DNA of 63,837 nucleotides from Rhodocyclales bacterium (GTDB lineage: Bacteria; Pseudomonadota; Gammaproteobacteria; Burkholderiales; Rhodocyclaceae), in NCBI GenBank assembly GCA_003105015.1, contig PQAF01000030.1:1-63837 (forward strand), read 5' to 3'. The position numbers were made by a program, and so were the translations under genes. Position 1 is the stretch's first letter. Each line of letters starts with the position of its first letter. The notes under the pieces were generated by a model. That model had not been told where the DNA came from. It did not search any database and worked only from the letters and a program-made list of their open reading frames with translations. Below are positions 19,499-29,597 of this stretch, piece by piece.

Positions 19499-20117
19499 GG
19501 GGCTCTACGCCGTCACGCCGGATCTCGCCGATACGGCCGACCTGCTGCGACGCACGCGCCAGGCACTGGAAGGCGGCGCGGGTCTTGTCCAATATCGCAA
19601 CAAGACGGCCGGTGCGGCGCTGCGGCGCGAGCAGGCCCTGGCCCTGCTCGGACTGTGCCGCCAGCATGGGGTGCCCCTCGTCATCAACGACGATCTGGCA
19701 TTGGCCCTGGACATCGGCGCCGACGGCGCCCACCTCGGCCGCGAGGACGGCGACCTGGCCGCTGCCCGCGCCGCCCTGGGACCGGGGAAACTGCTCGGCA
19801 TCTCCTGCTACGACGGGATGGAACGGGCGCGGGAAGCCGGGCGCATCGGCGCCGACTACATCGCCTTCGGCAGCTTCTTCGCCTCGCCGACCAAGCCCGC
19901 CGCCGTGCGTGCGCCGCTGACTTTGCTTGCCGAGGCCCGCAACGAACTGGGGCTGCCGGTCTGCGCCATCGGCGGCATCACCCTGCAGAACGCGCCGCAG
20001 TTGATCGCCGCCGGCGCCGACCTGCTGGCGATCATCAGCGACCTGTTCGAGGCGCCGGACATCCGGGTCCGCGCCGCTTCCTATAACCAACTGTTTTCAG
20101 AGCGAGTCACGTCATGA
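19488..20117 (+). CDS. thiE: Thiamine-phosphate synthase
   Basis: ThiE joins HMP-PP and thiazole phosphate. The start at 19488 ([13 protein letters not shown]) lies inside the thiD end and gives 209 residues. Family motifs are [46 protein letters not shown] and [17 protein letters not shown] in place of the common QLRxK, and the phosphate loop IAFGSFF in place of GPVF, are variants seen in proteobacterial homologues. The stop overlaps hemL by 4 bp. Confidence 0.93.
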   Translation: MKLKGLYAVTPDLADTADLLRRTRQALEGGAGLVQYRNKTAGAALRREQALALLGLCRQHGVPLVINDDLALALDIGADGAHLGREDGDLAAARAALGPGKLLGISCYDGMERAREAGRIGADYIAFGSFFASPTKPAAVRAPLTLLAEARNELGLPVCAIGGITLQNAPQLIAAGADLLAIISDLFEAPDIRVRAASYNQLFSERVTS

Positions 20118-21391
20118 GCAATAACGAGGAACTCTTCATCCGTGCCCAGAAAACCATCCCCGGCGGCGTCAATTCGCCGGTACGCGCCTTCCGCTCGGTC
20201 GGCGGCACGCCGCGCTTCTTCACGCGCGGCGAGGGGCCCTACGCCTGGGACGCCGACGGCAAGCGCTACATCGACTACGTCGGCTCCTGGGGTCCGCTGG
20301 TGCTCGGCCATGCCCATCCCGAGGTGATCCGCGCCGTGCAGGACGCCGTGTCGCGAGGACTGACTTTCGGCGCGCCGACCGAGGCCGAGGTCGAGATGGC
20401 CGAACTGCTGACGCAGCTGCTGCCGGGGCTGGAGATGGTGCGCCTGGTCTCCTCCGGCACCGAAGCGACGATGAGCGCCATCCGCCTCGCGCGCGGCTTC
20501 ACCGGCCGCGATGCCATCGTCAAGTTCGAGGGCTGCTACCACGGCCATGCCGACAGCCTGCTGGTGAAGGCCGGCTCGGGCGCGCTCACCTTCGGCAACC
20601 CCTCCTCCGGCGGCGTGCCGGCGGACTTCGCCAAACACACCCTGGTGCTCGACTACAACGACACGCAGCAGCTCGAGGACTCCTTCGCCAAGGCCGGCGA
20701 CCGCATCGCCGCCGTCATCGTCGAGCCGGTGGTCGGCAACATGAACCTGATCGCGCCGAAGCCGGAATTCCTCCAGGCCATGCGCCGGCTGTGCACGCAG
20801 CACGGCGCGGTGCTGATCTTCGACGAGGTGATGACCGGCTTCCGCGTCGGCCTCACCGGCGCGCAGGGCCACTACGGCATCCGGCCCGACCTCACCACCC
20901 TCGGCAAGGTCATCGGCGGCGGCATGCCGGTGGGCGCCTTCGGCGGCCGGCGCGACATCATGGAGAAGATCGCCCCGCTCGGGCCGGTGTACCAGGCCGG
21001 CACCCTCTCGGGCAGTCCGGTGGCGGTGGCGGCGGGTCTGGCCACCCTCAAGCTCGTTTCGCAGCCCGGCTTCTACGAACAGCTCGCCGCCAAGACGCAG
21101 CGCCTGATGGACGGCCTGCAGGCGGAGGCGATGCAGCGCGGCGTGACGTTCAGCGCCCAGGCCGTCGGCGGCATGTTCGGCCTCTACTTCCGCGCCACGC
21201 CGCCCGCCACCTATGCCGAAGTGATGGAATGCGACAAGGAGGCCTTCAACCGCTTCTTCCACGCCATGCTGGAAAAGGGCGTGTATTTCGCGCCCTCGGC
21301 CTTCGAGGCCGGCTTCGTCTCGGCAGCGCACTCGGAGGCCGATCTCGCCGCCACCTGCGCCGCCGCCGGGGAAATCTTCTCAAGCTTTTAG
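20114..21391 (+). CDS. hemL: Glutamate-1-semialdehyde 2,1-aminomutase
   Basis: HemL makes 5-aminolevulinate for heme, using PLP. The 425-residue protein carries [61 protein letters not shown] and the PLP lysine in [18 protein letters not shown]. The ending [10 protein letters not shown] is also typical. The ATG overlaps the thiE stop (ATGA), so thiD-thiE-hemL form an operon, a common betaproteobacterial arrangement. Confidence 0.98.
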   Translation: MSNNEELFIRAQKTIPGGVNSPVRAFRSVGGTPRFFTRGEGPYAWDADGKRYIDYVGSWGPLVLGHAHPEVIRAVQDAVSRGLTFGAPTEAEVEMAELLTQLLPGLEMVRLVSSGTEATMSAIRLARGFTGRDAIVKFEGCYHGHADSLLVKAGSGALTFGNPSSGGVPADFAKHTLVLDYNDTQQLEDSFAKAGDRIAAVIVEPVVGNMNLIAPKPEFLQAMRRLCTQHGAVLIFDEVMTGFRVGLTGAQGHYGIRPDLTTLGKVIGGGMPVGAFGGRRDIMEKIAPLGPVYQAGTLSGSPVAVAAGLATLKLVSQPGFYEQLAAKTQRLMDGLQAEAMQRGVTFSAQAVGGMFGLYFRATPPATYAEVMECDKEAFNRFFHAMLEKGVYFAPSAFEAGFVSAAHSEADLAATCAAAGEIFSSF

Positions 21392-21512
21392 TTCCGGCAT
21401 AACGCCCGCTCGCGCGGGTATTAGCCTTCACTGAAACTTCGTTTTAGGTTGTGGTGCCGAAACAGGCGGGTGTAGGCTTGACTTGCGCCAAGGCGCGCAC
21501 CACATAGGAAGC

Positions 21513-22169
21513 ATGAGAATGTCCGCCGTGAAGACCGTGCCCGTCCTGCAGCTGTCCGAGGCCAACCGCGAGGCCCTGCGGCGGCATTTCCTCGCCCTCG
21601 ACGCCGAAGACCTGCGGCTGCGCTTCGAACACGTCATCAGCGAGGTCACGCTGATGAAGTACGTCGACGCGATCGACTTCGGGCGCGATGCGGTGTTCGG
21701 CGTCTTCGACGACGCGCTCGAACTGGCCGGCGTGGCGCATCTCGGCCTGCGCGACGAGGTCGCCGAGTTCGGCGTCAGCGTGGTGCCCGGCCATCGCGGC
21801 GAAGGCATCGGCACGGCGCTCTACAGGCGCGCCTACGAGTATTCGCGCAACCACCGCATCGACACGCTGTTCGTGCACTGCCTGAAGGAAAACGCGGCGA
21901 TGATGCACATCGCCCGCAAGGCCGGCATGGAGATCGTCCTCGACGCCGCCGAGGTGGAAGCCCACCTGCGCGTGCCGCCGGGCGATCCGGTGAGCTATAC
22001 GGAAGAGTTCCTCGACGACCGCGTCGGCCTGTTCGACCTGGCGCTGAAATCGCAATTCCTTGCCGCCCGCACGTTCACAGAAGCCATGGCGAATGCGGCC
22101 GAAACCCTCGCCCATCCTTTACAGAAGGAAGAGGGTGGCGAGGCCAAGAAAGATAAAAAAGCCGCCTGA
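21513..22169 (+). CDS. GNAT family N-acetyltransferase
   Basis: This protein of about 218 residues has a GNAT core: the acetyl-CoA loop VVPGHRGEGIGTALYRRA follows a beta strand (FGVSV), and later LKENAAMMHIARKAGM forms the family's C-terminal helix. ATG at 21513 has AGGA four bases upstream; ATG at 21519 is an alternative. Substrate unknown. The C terminus is lysine- and alanine-rich (EGGEAKKDKKAA) and overlaps the convergent mgtE by 51 bp. Confidence 0.85.
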   Translation: MRMSAVKTVPVLQLSEANREALRRHFLALDAEDLRLRFEHVISEVTLMKYVDAIDFGRDAVFGVFDDALELAGVAHLGLRDEVAEFGVSVVPGHRGEGIGTALYRRAYEYSRNHRIDTLFVHCLKENAAMMHIARKAGMEIVLDAAEVEAHLRVPPGDPVSYTEEFLDDRVGLFDLALKSQFLAARTFTEAMANAAETLAHPLQKEEGGEAKKDKKAA

Positions 22170-23561
22170 GTCCGTCACGGCGGTGATCATCACGCTGGAA
22201 CCGATGGCCGGATCGTAGCCCAGGCGCTGGCGCAGCAGCGGCACGGCGACGCCGACCACCGCCGCCACCATCAGGTTCAGCATCATCGCCGCCGTCATCA
22301 CCAGCCCGAGCGGCACGCTGCGGTAGAGCCACCAGGCGACGAAGCCGAGCAGGCTGCCCCAGATCAGGCCGTTCACCATCGCCACGCCGATCTCCTTGCG
22401 CAGCAGCACGCGGGCGCTCTCCTGTTGCACCTGGCCGAGCGCCATGGCGCGCACGATCATGGTGATGGTCTGGTTGCCGGCGTTGCCGCCGATGCCGGCG
22501 ACGATGGGCATCAGCGCCGCCAGCGCCACCAGCTTCTCGATGGAGCCCTCGAAGGCGCCGATGACGCGCGAGGCGACGAAGGCGGTGACCAGGTTGATGG
22601 CCAGCCACGACCAGCGGTTCTTCACCGAGTCCCAGATCGACGCGAAGATGTCCTCGCCCTCGCGCAGACCGGCGCGCGAGAGTTGTTCCGTCTCGGTCGA
22701 TTCGCGGATGTAGTCCACCACCGCGTTCACCGTCACCCGGCCGAGCAGCTTGTCGTCCTTGTCCACCACCGGCGCCGAGACCAGGTCGTAGCGCTCGAAA
22801 GCCTGCGCGGCCGTCTGCGCCTTGTCGACCGGCTCGAGGGTCAGCGGCTCGGCCACCATGATGTTCGACACCATCTCGTCGGGATCGGTGATCAGCAGCT
22901 GGTTCAGCGGCAGCGCGCCCTTCAGGCGCTCCTCGCGGTCGACCACGAAGAGTTGGTCGGTGTGGTCGGGCAGCTCATCGAAGCGGCGCAGATACCGCAG
23001 CACCGCTTCCAGGGTGACGTCCTCGCGCACCGTCACCGCCTCGAAGTCCATCAGTGCGCCGACCGAGTCCTCGTCGTAGGACATCGCCTCCCGCAGCTGC
23101 TCGCGCTCCTCCATCGAGAGGGCGCGGAAGACGTCCTGCATGACCTCGCTGGGCAGGTCCGGCGCCAGGTCGGCGATCTCGTCGGTGTCGAGCTGCCCGG
23201 TGGCGGCGACCAGCTCGTGCGAGTCCATCGCCTCGATGAGGGTTTCGCGCACCGCATCGGAGACTTCCAGCAGGATTTCGCCGTCGCGCTCGGCCTTGAC
23301 CAGGTCCCAGACGAAGAGGCGCTCGTCGAGCGGCAGCGCCTCGAGGATATAGGCGATGTCGGCCGGGTGAAGCACGTCGAGCTTGGCGCGCAGCTCGGCG
23401 ATGTGCTGCTTTTGAACGAGATTTTCGACCAGCTCGTGGCGCGGCATCTCCTGGCGGTGCACCAGGCCCTCGACGACGCGATGGCGCGCCAGCAACTCCT
23501 GCACTTCGCGCAGTTCCTGCTGGACGTCCTCGCTCTGGCGGAGATCCTCGATGTCGGCCAT
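22119..23561 (-). CDS. mgtE: Magnesium transporter MgtE
   Basis: This 480-residue Mg2+ channel/transporter has an N-terminal superhelical domain (LHPADIAYILEALP), two CBS domains (residues roughly 160-280, with VSAPVVDKDDKLLGRVTVN), a plug helix and five membrane helices. The pore motif region is PIVAGIGGNAGNQT, followed by ITAVTDSGGFFIFLGLATLFL. The intracellular domain normally senses Mg2+ and closes the pore. Its 3' end overlaps the convergent acetyltransferase gene. Confidence 0.96.
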   Translation of the reverse strand: MADIEDLRQSEDVQQELREVQELLARHRVVEGLVHRQEMPRHELVENLVQKQHIAELRAKLDVLHPADIAYILEALPLDERLFVWDLVKAERDGEILLEVSDAVRETLIEAMDSHELVAATGQLDTDEIADLAPDLPSEVMQDVFRALSMEEREQLREAMSYDEDSVGALMDFEAVTVREDVTLEAVLRYLRRFDELPDHTDQLFVVDREERLKGALPLNQLLITDPDEMVSNIMVAEPLTLEPVDKAQTAAQAFERYDLVSAPVVDKDDKLLGRVTVNAVVDYIRESTETEQLSRAGLREGEDIFASIWDSVKNRWSWLAINLVTAFVASRVIGAFEGSIEKLVALAALMPIVAGIGGNAGNQTITMIVRAMALGQVQQESARVLLRKEIGVAMVNGLIWGSLLGFVAWWLYRSVPLGLVMTAAMMLNLMVAAVVGVAVPLLRQRLGYDPAIGSSVMITAVTDSGGFFIFLGLATLFLL

Positions 23562-23651
23562 GTTCCCGCTACACGCTGGTCCGCGCCGCGTCGTCGCGGC
23601 GCCGGAAAGGCGGCATTGTAAGGAATTTGATCGCCGGACGCGATCTAAATG

Positions 23652-24341
23652 TCAGGGAACGTCCGCTGCGTTCATGCGGCCGAGGATGACCTGGCTGCGG
23701 GCCGCCAGGTAGGGCGAATTGGGCAGGCGGCCGAACTTGCGCGGGTTGGGCAGCAGCACCGCCAGCCGCGCCGACTGCTCGGCGGAGAGCTGGGCGGCGG
23801 AGGTGCTGTAGTAGTGGCGGGCGGCGGCCTCGGCGCCGAAGACGCCGTTGCCCCACTCGACAATGTTGAGGTAGATCTCGAGGATGCGCCGCTTGTCCAT
23901 CACCGCCTCCAGCATGAGCGTGATGACGGCCTCCTGCGCCTTGCGCCAGGGCGTCTTCGAGGCGGAGAGGAACAGGTTCTTCGCCAGCTGCTGGGAGATG
24001 GTCGAGCCGCCGGCGACGATCTTCCCCTTCTTCTGGTTCTTCTCCAGCGCCTTCTGGATGCCCTCCCAGTCGAAACCTTCGTGCTCGGAGAACTTGGCGT
24101 CCTCGGCGGCGATCACGGCGCGCTTGAGGTGGGCCGAGATGCGCTCGTAGGGCACCCACTGCTTCTTCAGCTCGGCGCGGGCATCCTTCTCGCGCAACTC
24201 GTCGAGCCGCAGGGACATGAAGCTGGTGGTGGAGGGATTGACGAACTTCCACCACACCACCCAGCCGAAGTACCAGCCCTGCCAGGCCAGCAGCAGGAGA
24301 ACGAGGACGGCCAGGCCGCGGCGCGTCCAGCGCCAGATCAC
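23652..24341 (-). CDS. mtgA: Monofunctional biosynthetic peptidoglycan transglycosylase
   Basis: MtgA polymerises lipid II glycan strands at the inner membrane (GT51). GTG at 24341 (reading as VIWRWTRRG) gives 229 residues with an N-terminal membrane anchor (LAVLVLLLLAWQGWYFGWVV). Catalytic motifs are AAEDAKFSEHEGFD (catalytic Glu), GGSTISQQLAKNLFL and RILEIYLNIVEWGNGVFG. The open frame continues upstream but loses any resemblance. It ends 90 bp before the mgtE start. Confidence 0.92.
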   Translation of the reverse strand: MIWRWTRRGLAVLVLLLLAWQGWYFGWVVWWKFVNPSTTSFMSLRLDELREKDARAELKKQWVPYERISAHLKRAVIAAEDAKFSEHEGFDWEGIQKALEKNQKKGKIVAGGSTISQQLAKNLFLSASKTPWRKAQEAVITLMLEAVMDKRRILEIYLNIVEWGNGVFGAEAAARHYYSTSAAQLSAEQSARLAVLLPNPRKFGRLPNSPYLAARSQVILGRMNAADVP

Positions 24342-24522
24342 AGGACCATCCCCCCGCCCCCTGCCCCACGGCAGGCTTTGCACAGCCTGCCGGCTCGGGC
24401 GGCGCGGAGCAATGCTCCGCGAAACCCCTCCCTCGCCCCGCGGAAGGGGGTGACGGTCGTTCGCCGCTGCGCGGCTCCATGTGTTGACTGCGCCGTCCTT
24501 GGGGCGGCCCGGCGGACGGCCC
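24342..24522. repeat. Hairpin-rich spacer between aroE and mtgA
   Basis: Two perfect inverted repeats lie in this gene-free stretch: 24370-24391 (GGCAGGCT/AGCCTGCC around a 6-base loop) and 24404-24420 (GCGGAGC/GCTCCGC around AAT). A third block near 24425-24450 (CCCTCC..GGAAGGGGGT) is also GC-rich and partly self-complementary. The array resembles dispersed extragenic palindromes of GC-rich betaproteobacteria. No second copy was seen in this window. Confidence 0.5.
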
Positions 24523-25344
24523 TCATGACGCGCGCAGCTGGGCGAGGATTGGCGCGGTATCCGGCCGCACGCCGCGCCAAAGGAAGAAGGACTCCGCCGC
24601 CTGCTCGACCAGCATGCCGAGGCCGTCGGCCAGCCGCGCCGCGCCCTGCGCCCGCGCCGCCGCCAGGAAGGGCGTCTCGCGGCCGTACACCATGTCGTAG
24701 GCGAGGCTGCCCGGCGCGTAGAGCCCGGCCGGCAGCGGGGGGGCTTCGTCCGCCAGGCTGGCGGCGGTGGCATTGATGACGAGATCGAACTGCCGGCCGG
24801 ACAGCTCGGCGAAGCCGCCGGCATCCATGGGACAACCGTCCGCGTGCGGCAGGAATTCCGCCAGCAATTGCCGCGCCTTGGCGGCCGTGCGATTGGCCAG
24901 GGTCAGCACGGCCGGCCGTTCCGCCATCAGCGGCAGGAGCACGCCGCGCGCGGCGCCGCCGGCGCCGAGCAGCAGGAGGCGCTTGCCGGCAAGTTCAAGA
25001 CCGAGGTTGCGCGTCAGGTCCGCAACCAGGCCGAGGCCATCGGTGTTGTCGCCGTGAATTCCCGCGTCGGAAAAGGCCAAGGTGTTCACCGCCTTCGCCG
25101 CCTCGGCACGCGGCGAGCGCGTGTCGGCCAGCGCGTAGGCCTCCAGCTTGAAGGGCACGGTGACATTCAGGCCGCGGCCGCCGGCCGCGATGAAGGCGCG
25201 CACCGCGGCCGCGAAGCCGTCGACCGGCGCCAGGATCGCCTCGTACGCCATGTCCTGGAAAGTCAGTCTGGCGAAGGCGGCGTGGATCTGCGGCGACTTC
25301 GAGTGCGCGATGGGATTGCCGATGACGGCGTAGCGGTCGGTCAT
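24523..25344 (-). CDS. aroE: Shikimate dehydrogenase
   Basis: AroE reduces 3-dehydroshikimate with NADPH in aromatic amino-acid synthesis. The 273-residue protein has [20 protein letters not shown] (shikimate binding), [15 protein letters not shown] with the catalytic lysine, [19 protein letters not shown] with the catalytic aspartate, and the NADP loop [16 protein letters not shown] followed by ANRTAAKA. The ATG overlaps the stop of the tonB-like gene (ATGA), so they are co-translated. Confidence 0.97.
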   Translation of the reverse strand: MTDRYAVIGNPIAHSKSPQIHAAFARLTFQDMAYEAILAPVDGFAAAVRAFIAAGGRGLNVTVPFKLEAYALADTRSPRAEAAKAVNTLAFSDAGIHGDNTDGLGLVADLTRNLGLELAGKRLLLLGAGGAARGVLLPLMAERPAVLTLANRTAAKARQLLAEFLPHADGCPMDAGGFAELSGRQFDLVINATAASLADEAPPLPAGLYAPGSLAYDMVYGRETPFLAAARAQGAARLADGLGMLVEQAAESFFLWRGVRPDTAPILAQLRAS

Positions 25345-26264
25345 TCGGAACGCAACTGATCCGCACGGGTGAACACCCAGGTGCGGGCGAAGGCGACGAT
25401 GTCGGTCTGGCGCTTCAGCTCCGCGGAGAAATTGCCGTAGGGCGCGGCCATGCGCACGATCCGCAGCGCCGCCTCGTCGAGGATTTTGTGGCCGGAGGAG
25501 CGCTGCACTTCGACGCGCTCGAGGCTGCCGTCGGCCTTGATCTCGACGTAGAGCAGCAGGTTGCCGTAGAGCTTTCCCTTGGCCGCTTCCGGATAGTTCA
25601 GGTTGCCGATGCGCTCGACCTTCTGGCGCCAGTCTTCCAGGTACTGGGCGGCGGCGTACTCCTCGGTGCGGGCGCCGATGAACTTCTTGCGCGGCCGCTT
25701 GTTGTATTCCTCGATCTGGCGCGCGATCTGCGCCTCCATGCGGGCGATGGCGAGCGCGCTCTGCGCCAGGTCGGCGCCGCGCACGCTGGCCTGCTCGGGC
25801 TGCACTTCGCTGTGCCTGGCCTCGGCCTGGACGGCCTTCTTGCTCTTCGCCTGGGTCAGCAGCTTCTGCTGCCGGGCTTCCAGTTCCTGCACCCGACGCT
25901 GCGCCTCCATCAGGCTGTCGCCGGGCTGCACCTGCCGGGAGGCCGGCAAGGGCGTCTTGGCGCGGCGGTTTTCGTCGGTGTTGCCGCCGCCGTCGAGGTT
26001 GGCCTGGGCGCGCGCCTGGGCGTTCACCGGCTTGCGCGCGCTCTTGGCGTTGACCAGCACCACCTCCAGCGTGGCGTTGGTCGCGCGCTTGAGGGCGTCG
26101 GGCAGCTTGAAGTGGATGGACAGGAAAACGGCGTGGATGGCCAGCGAGGCGATCAGCGCCAGGGTGAAGCCGCGACGGGAGGGATCCATGCGGGAAAGCC
26201 AGCCCGGCCAGGCCAGTCTCATGGCCGCGGTCTGGGGTAGCGTAGCAACTCCGCGCTCAGGCAT
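25341..26264 (-). CDS. TonB-like energy-transduction protein
   Basis: This 307-residue protein has a single N-terminal membrane anchor ([21 protein letters not shown], about residues 32-52). A long charged and alanine/glutamine-rich periplasmic linker with coiled-coil character follows ([21 protein letters not shown]). The TonB C-terminal domain ([44 protein letters not shown]) ends it. ATG at 26264 has GAGG close upstream; ATG at 26222 is an alternative. No exbBD is adjacent. It sits between the RNB gene and aroE. Confidence 0.85.
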   Translation of the reverse strand: MPERGVATLPQTAAMRLAWPGWLSRMDPSRRGFTLALIASLAIHAVFLSIHFKLPDALKRATNATLEVVLVNAKSARKPVNAQARAQANLDGGGNTDENRRAKTPLPASRQVQPGDSLMEAQRRVQELEARQQKLLTQAKSKKAVQAEARHSEVQPEQASVRGADLAQSALAIARMEAQIARQIEEYNKRPRKKFIGARTEEYAAAQYLEDWRQKVERIGNLNYPEAAKGKLYGNLLLYVEIKADGSLERVEVQRSSGHKILDEAALRIVRMAAPYGNFSAELKRQTDIVAFARTWVFTRADQLRSE

Positions 26265-26275
26265 GGCCTCGAATT

Positions 26276-28171
26276 CTACTCCGGAAACGTTTCGTCTTCG
26301 ACGCTTTCCGCGCTGTCGGGTTCGCCGAGCGTCGCCACATAACGACACTGCGCTTCCGCCGTCAGCAGGTCGATGCCGGAGATGGCGACGCTGACCCGCG
26401 TGCGCGGATCGCAGGCCGGCAGCGACGGGCAGCGCTGGAAGAACGGCAGATGCTCCAGCCGCAGCAGGCTCTCGCGCACCACGCGCGCCGTGGTTTCCCC
26501 GACGCCTTCCTGCAGCAGCCAGCGCAGGCACCAGTAGCGCTCCATGCCGCGCTGGAACTCGGCGTAGGCCGCATAGGTGATCTCGAAATCGCGCATGGCC
26601 GAGAGCAGCGCCTCGGAGCGTGCCGTGAACGGCGGCGCCTCGCCGCCCAGATGGGCAAGGAGCTGCCACTGGTTGATCAGGTCCACATAGCGGCGCAGCG
26701 GCGAACTCGACCAGGCGTAGCAGTCGACGCCGAGGCCCTCGTGCGAGAGCGCCGCCGTGGTCATGCGCACCTTGCCGGCGGCCTGCACGCGGTAGATGGC
26801 GGCCACCTGCGCCTCGGCGAGCAGCTTGCCCCAGCTGGCGTTGGCGACGATCATCAGTTCGGCCACCAGCTTGTCGAGCGGCGAGCCGCGGCGGCGCTCG
26901 ACGATGTCGATGCGGCCCTCCGGCTCGGCCCAGTCGACGTAAAAGCTGTACTCGGCGTTCTGCTGGTTGGTCGCGGGCTTGCCGCGGCCGGCCTCCAGGA
27001 CGGTGGCGAATTCCCACAGCAGGGTCAGCTCGCGCCGGTATTCGAAGTCCGGCCCGCCGGCGGCCAGCGTCTCTTCGTTGAAGAGCGGCTCGATGTCGTG
27101 GTGGCGCAGGTTGGCCGCTACCGGCACCCGTTCGACGCGGGAATGCGCGCCGCGCACGGCATAGTCCGGCCCCACCTCGAGGTAGAGCGACAACGCCGGG
27201 CAGTCGCGGCCGGCCGACAGGGTGAAGCGCTCGACCACCTCCTCCGGCAGCATGGTGATCTTGCGGCCCGGCATGTACACCGTGGACAGGCGGCTGCGGG
27301 CAATTTCGCCCAGCGCCGAATCGGGGCGGATGCCCAGTCCCGGCGCGGCGATGTGGATGCCGATGCGCCAGCCGCCGCCCTCGAGCGGCGCCACCGAGAA
27401 GGCGTCGTCTATTTCGGTCGTCGCTGCATCGTCGATGGAAAAAGCCCGCACATCGGCCCGCGGCAGATCTTCCGGCATCCGGGGCGCTTCGTACTCGCCG
27501 AAGCCGGTGCCCTGCGGGAAGAATTCCCAGAGGAAACGGTCAAAGTGGTAGTCGTGGCTGGAGGGGATCGCCCCGCAACGCGCCAGCAGGTGAGGGGCGC
27601 TCAGGCCGGATTCCTCGCAGGCCAGTTCCAGCGCCTTGGTCTCCAGGCGGTTGCGATCGGGCTTGTAGAGCAGGGCTTTCAGCAGCGGCGGAAACTCCGC
27701 CGGCAGCGAACCGGCTTTCAATTCGGCCGCCATGCGCTCGATGGCCAGGGCCTGCTGGCGCTTCTTCTCCAGGCCGGCCAGCGCCGCCTTGAGGATGTCC
27801 GGCGGCGCCTTGCGGAAACGGCCCTTGCCCTTGCGGTGGAAATGGATCGGCGCAGCGTGCAGGCGCAGCAGGATGGCCGCCGCCTCGACCGGTTGCGGCG
27901 TTCGGCCGAAGTATTCCCTGGCCAGTTCCTCGAAGCCGAATTCGGCCTCTCCGCAGGCCTCCCAGAGGAACTCCGGCTCGATGCCCTCCGCCTCGGACCC
28001 GGCGCGATCGAGCAGTTCGCCCGGCGTCGGGGCGGCGAAGCGCAGCAGCACGTTGGCGGCCTTCACCTTGACGCGCTTGCCGGTACTGGTTTCGACCTGG
28101 AGCGAGGTCGCGTTGTCGGCGAGCACGGTGCCGGCCTTGAACGCGCCGTCCTCTTCAAACAGGACATGCAT
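26276..28171 (-). CDS. RNB-domain exoribonuclease (RNase II family)
   Basis: This 631-residue protein has an atypical N-terminal half without clear cold-shock motifs, then the RNB catalytic domain. The metal-binding block is FSIDDAATTEIDDAFSV (about residues 244-260), followed by GIHIAAPG, YMPGRKITMLPEEVVE and a C-terminal SSSPLRRYVDLINQWQLLAHL. The aspartates of the active site are present. It is shorter than RNase R and lacks the lysine-rich tail. It probably degrades RNA 3' to 5' in the cytoplasm. Confidence 0.9.
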   Translation of the reverse strand: MHVLFEEDGAFKAGTVLADNATSLQVETSTGKRVKVKAANVLLRFAAPTPGELLDRAGSEAEGIEPEFLWEACGEAEFGFEELAREYFGRTPQPVEAAAILLRLHAAPIHFHRKGKGRFRKAPPDILKAALAGLEKKRQQALAIERMAAELKAGSLPAEFPPLLKALLYKPDRNRLETKALELACEESGLSAPHLLARCGAIPSSHDYHFDRFLWEFFPQGTGFGEYEAPRMPEDLPRADVRAFSIDDAATTEIDDAFSVAPLEGGGWRIGIHIAAPGLGIRPDSALGEIARSRLSTVYMPGRKITMLPEEVVERFTLSAGRDCPALSLYLEVGPDYAVRGAHSRVERVPVAANLRHHDIEPLFNEETLAAGGPDFEYRRELTLLWEFATVLEAGRGKPATNQQNAEYSFYVDWAEPEGRIDIVERRRGSPLDKLVAELMIVANASWGKLLAEAQVAAIYRVQAAGKVRMTTAALSHEGLGVDCYAWSSSPLRRYVDLINQWQLLAHLGGEAPPFTARSEALLSAMRDFEITYAAYAEFQRGMERYWCLRWLLQEGVGETTARVVRESLLRLEHLPFFQRCPSLPACDPRTRVSVAISGIDLLTAEAQCRYVATLGEPDSAESVEDETFPE

Positions 28172-28205
28172 CGGGAATTGCAGGGGGCAGGAGGGTAGGG
28201 CGCGA

Positions 28206-29027
28206 TTATACCCGACGCGCCCTGGCGATCAGGACTTCGCTCTGCGCCACGTAGCCCTCGCCCTGCCGGCAGGGCGCCAGTTCCCGGGCCACCTCCTCGC
28301 CCAGCCGCGTCAGCATCGCCTCGGGCAGGCGTGACAGCCCGGCCGCGGCGCCGCCGGCCAGGTCGCGGAAGGCCTGCCAGTAGGCCTGGGACGAGTCGAA
28401 GGCGCAGCTGAGGACATGCACATGGACGTCGATTCCGGCGAAACCCGCCGCTTCGAGCGTCTGTCGCAGGAGCGTCCGATCGCCGAAGCGGAAGGGCGAC
28501 AGGCGCTCGACCTTCGGCGGCGGCAGGATGCGCCGGATGCACTGCAGGGCGCAGGACACCAGCGGCGCGCGCGCCTCCTCACCCCATACCGAGAACACGG
28601 CGAGGCCGCCGGGCTTCAGCACGCGGCGCATTTCCGCCAGCGCCCGCGGCACGTCGGGAAAAAACATCAGGCCGAGGCCGCACAGCACGCGGTCGAAGGC
28701 GCCGCCGGCAAAAGTCAGTCGCTCCGCATCGGCGGCGGCGAACTGCAGGTTGCCGGCCGACGCGCGCCGGCGCCCCTCGACGAGTGCCTGCTCGGCGATG
28801 TCGCTCGCCACCACCAGTCCGCCGGGGACTTTCTGCGCCGCTTCGCACGCCAGCACGCCCGGCCCGCTCGCCAGGTCGAGCACGGCCAGGCCCGGCCGCA
28901 GTTCGGCGGCGCCGAGCAGGGCGGCGTTGAGGCCGGTGCGCAAGGCGGCGCTCTCGGCATAGCGCGCGGCGATCAGGTTGTAGCCGGTGCGCTCCTCGCG
29001 CTTGAAACGGTCGGGGTCGAAGCTCAT
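28206..29027 (-). CDS. Class I SAM-dependent methyltransferase
   Basis: This 273-residue Methyltransf_11-type protein has motif I VLDLASGPGVLACEAA (about residues 50-65), an acidic motif-II region after VVASDIAEQAL, and GLGLMFFPDVPRALAEMRRVLKPGG as the typical post-motif. The substrate is not evident. The start overlaps the yqiA stop by 4 bp, so it is translationally coupled to the esterase gene. Confidence 0.85.
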   Translation of the reverse strand: MSFDPDRFKREERTGYNLIAARYAESAALRTGLNAALLGAAELRPGLAVLDLASGPGVLACEAAQKVPGGLVVASDIAEQALVEGRRRASAGNLQFAAADAERLTFAGGAFDRVLCGLGLMFFPDVPRALAEMRRVLKPGGLAVFSVWGEEARAPLVSCALQCIRRILPPPKVERLSPFRFGDRTLLRQTLEAAGFAGIDVHVHVLSCAFDSSQAYWQAFRDLAGGAAAGLSRLPEAMLTRLGEEVARELAPCRQGEGYVAQSEVLIARARRV

Positions 29028-29593
29028 GTCAGCAGTCCGGCAAAGCGCAATACCTCATCCAGGTAATCCGGCCAGCGCGTGAAGCTGTGGTCGCCGCCTT
29101 CCAGCACCACCTGCCGCGCACCGGCGTATTTCGCCACCGCCTGGCGGTAGTCGAGCACCTCGTCGCCGGTCTCGGCCAGCAGCAGGAAATCCTGCGGACG
29201 GGAAATCCGCGGCACTTCGATGGCGCGCAGTGCGTCGATGTATTCCGGCCGGAATTCGAAGGTCTCGCCGGTGTAAAGATTTGTCTGCGGTCCGACGAAT
29301 TCGGCGAGCGAAAGATGCGCCACCACCGCCGGATTCACCAGCACCGCCTTGAGACGATGCTTCTCGGCGAGATGCGTCGCGTAATAGCCGCCGAGCGAGC
29401 TGCCCACCACGGTGACCGGCGTGGCCGCTGCCGCGATCTGCCGCTCGGCCAGGGCGATGGCATCGCGCGGCGACGGCGGCAGAAGTTCGCACCGGAACAG
29501 ATGGCCGAGGCCGCGCGCCGCCATGTGCGCCTTCAGCCGCTGCGCCTTGTTCGACTGCGGCGAGGAACGGAAGCCGTGCAGGTAAACGATCAT
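29024..29593 (-). CDS. yqiA: YqiA-type alpha/beta hydrolase (UPF0227 esterase)
   Basis: This 189-residue hydrolase begins MIVYLHGFRSSPQSNKAQ, with the HGF oxyanion motif, and has the nucleophile elbow VGSSLGGYYA, then ETGDEVLDY (acid) and GGDHSFTRW (catalytic His). These match the YqiA/YcfP esterase family, which cleaves short-chain esters in vitro; the physiological substrate is unknown. The gene starts 4 bp after the AAA ATPase gene. Confidence 0.9.
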   Translation of the reverse strand: MIVYLHGFRSSPQSNKAQRLKAHMAARGLGHLFRCELLPPSPRDAIALAERQIAAAATPVTVVGSSLGGYYATHLAEKHRLKAVLVNPAVVAHLSLAEFVGPQTNLYTGETFEFRPEYIDALRAIEVPRISRPQDFLLLAETGDEVLDYRQAVAKYAGARQVVLEGGDHSFTRWPDYLDEVLRFAGLLT

Positions 29594-29597
29594 TTGT

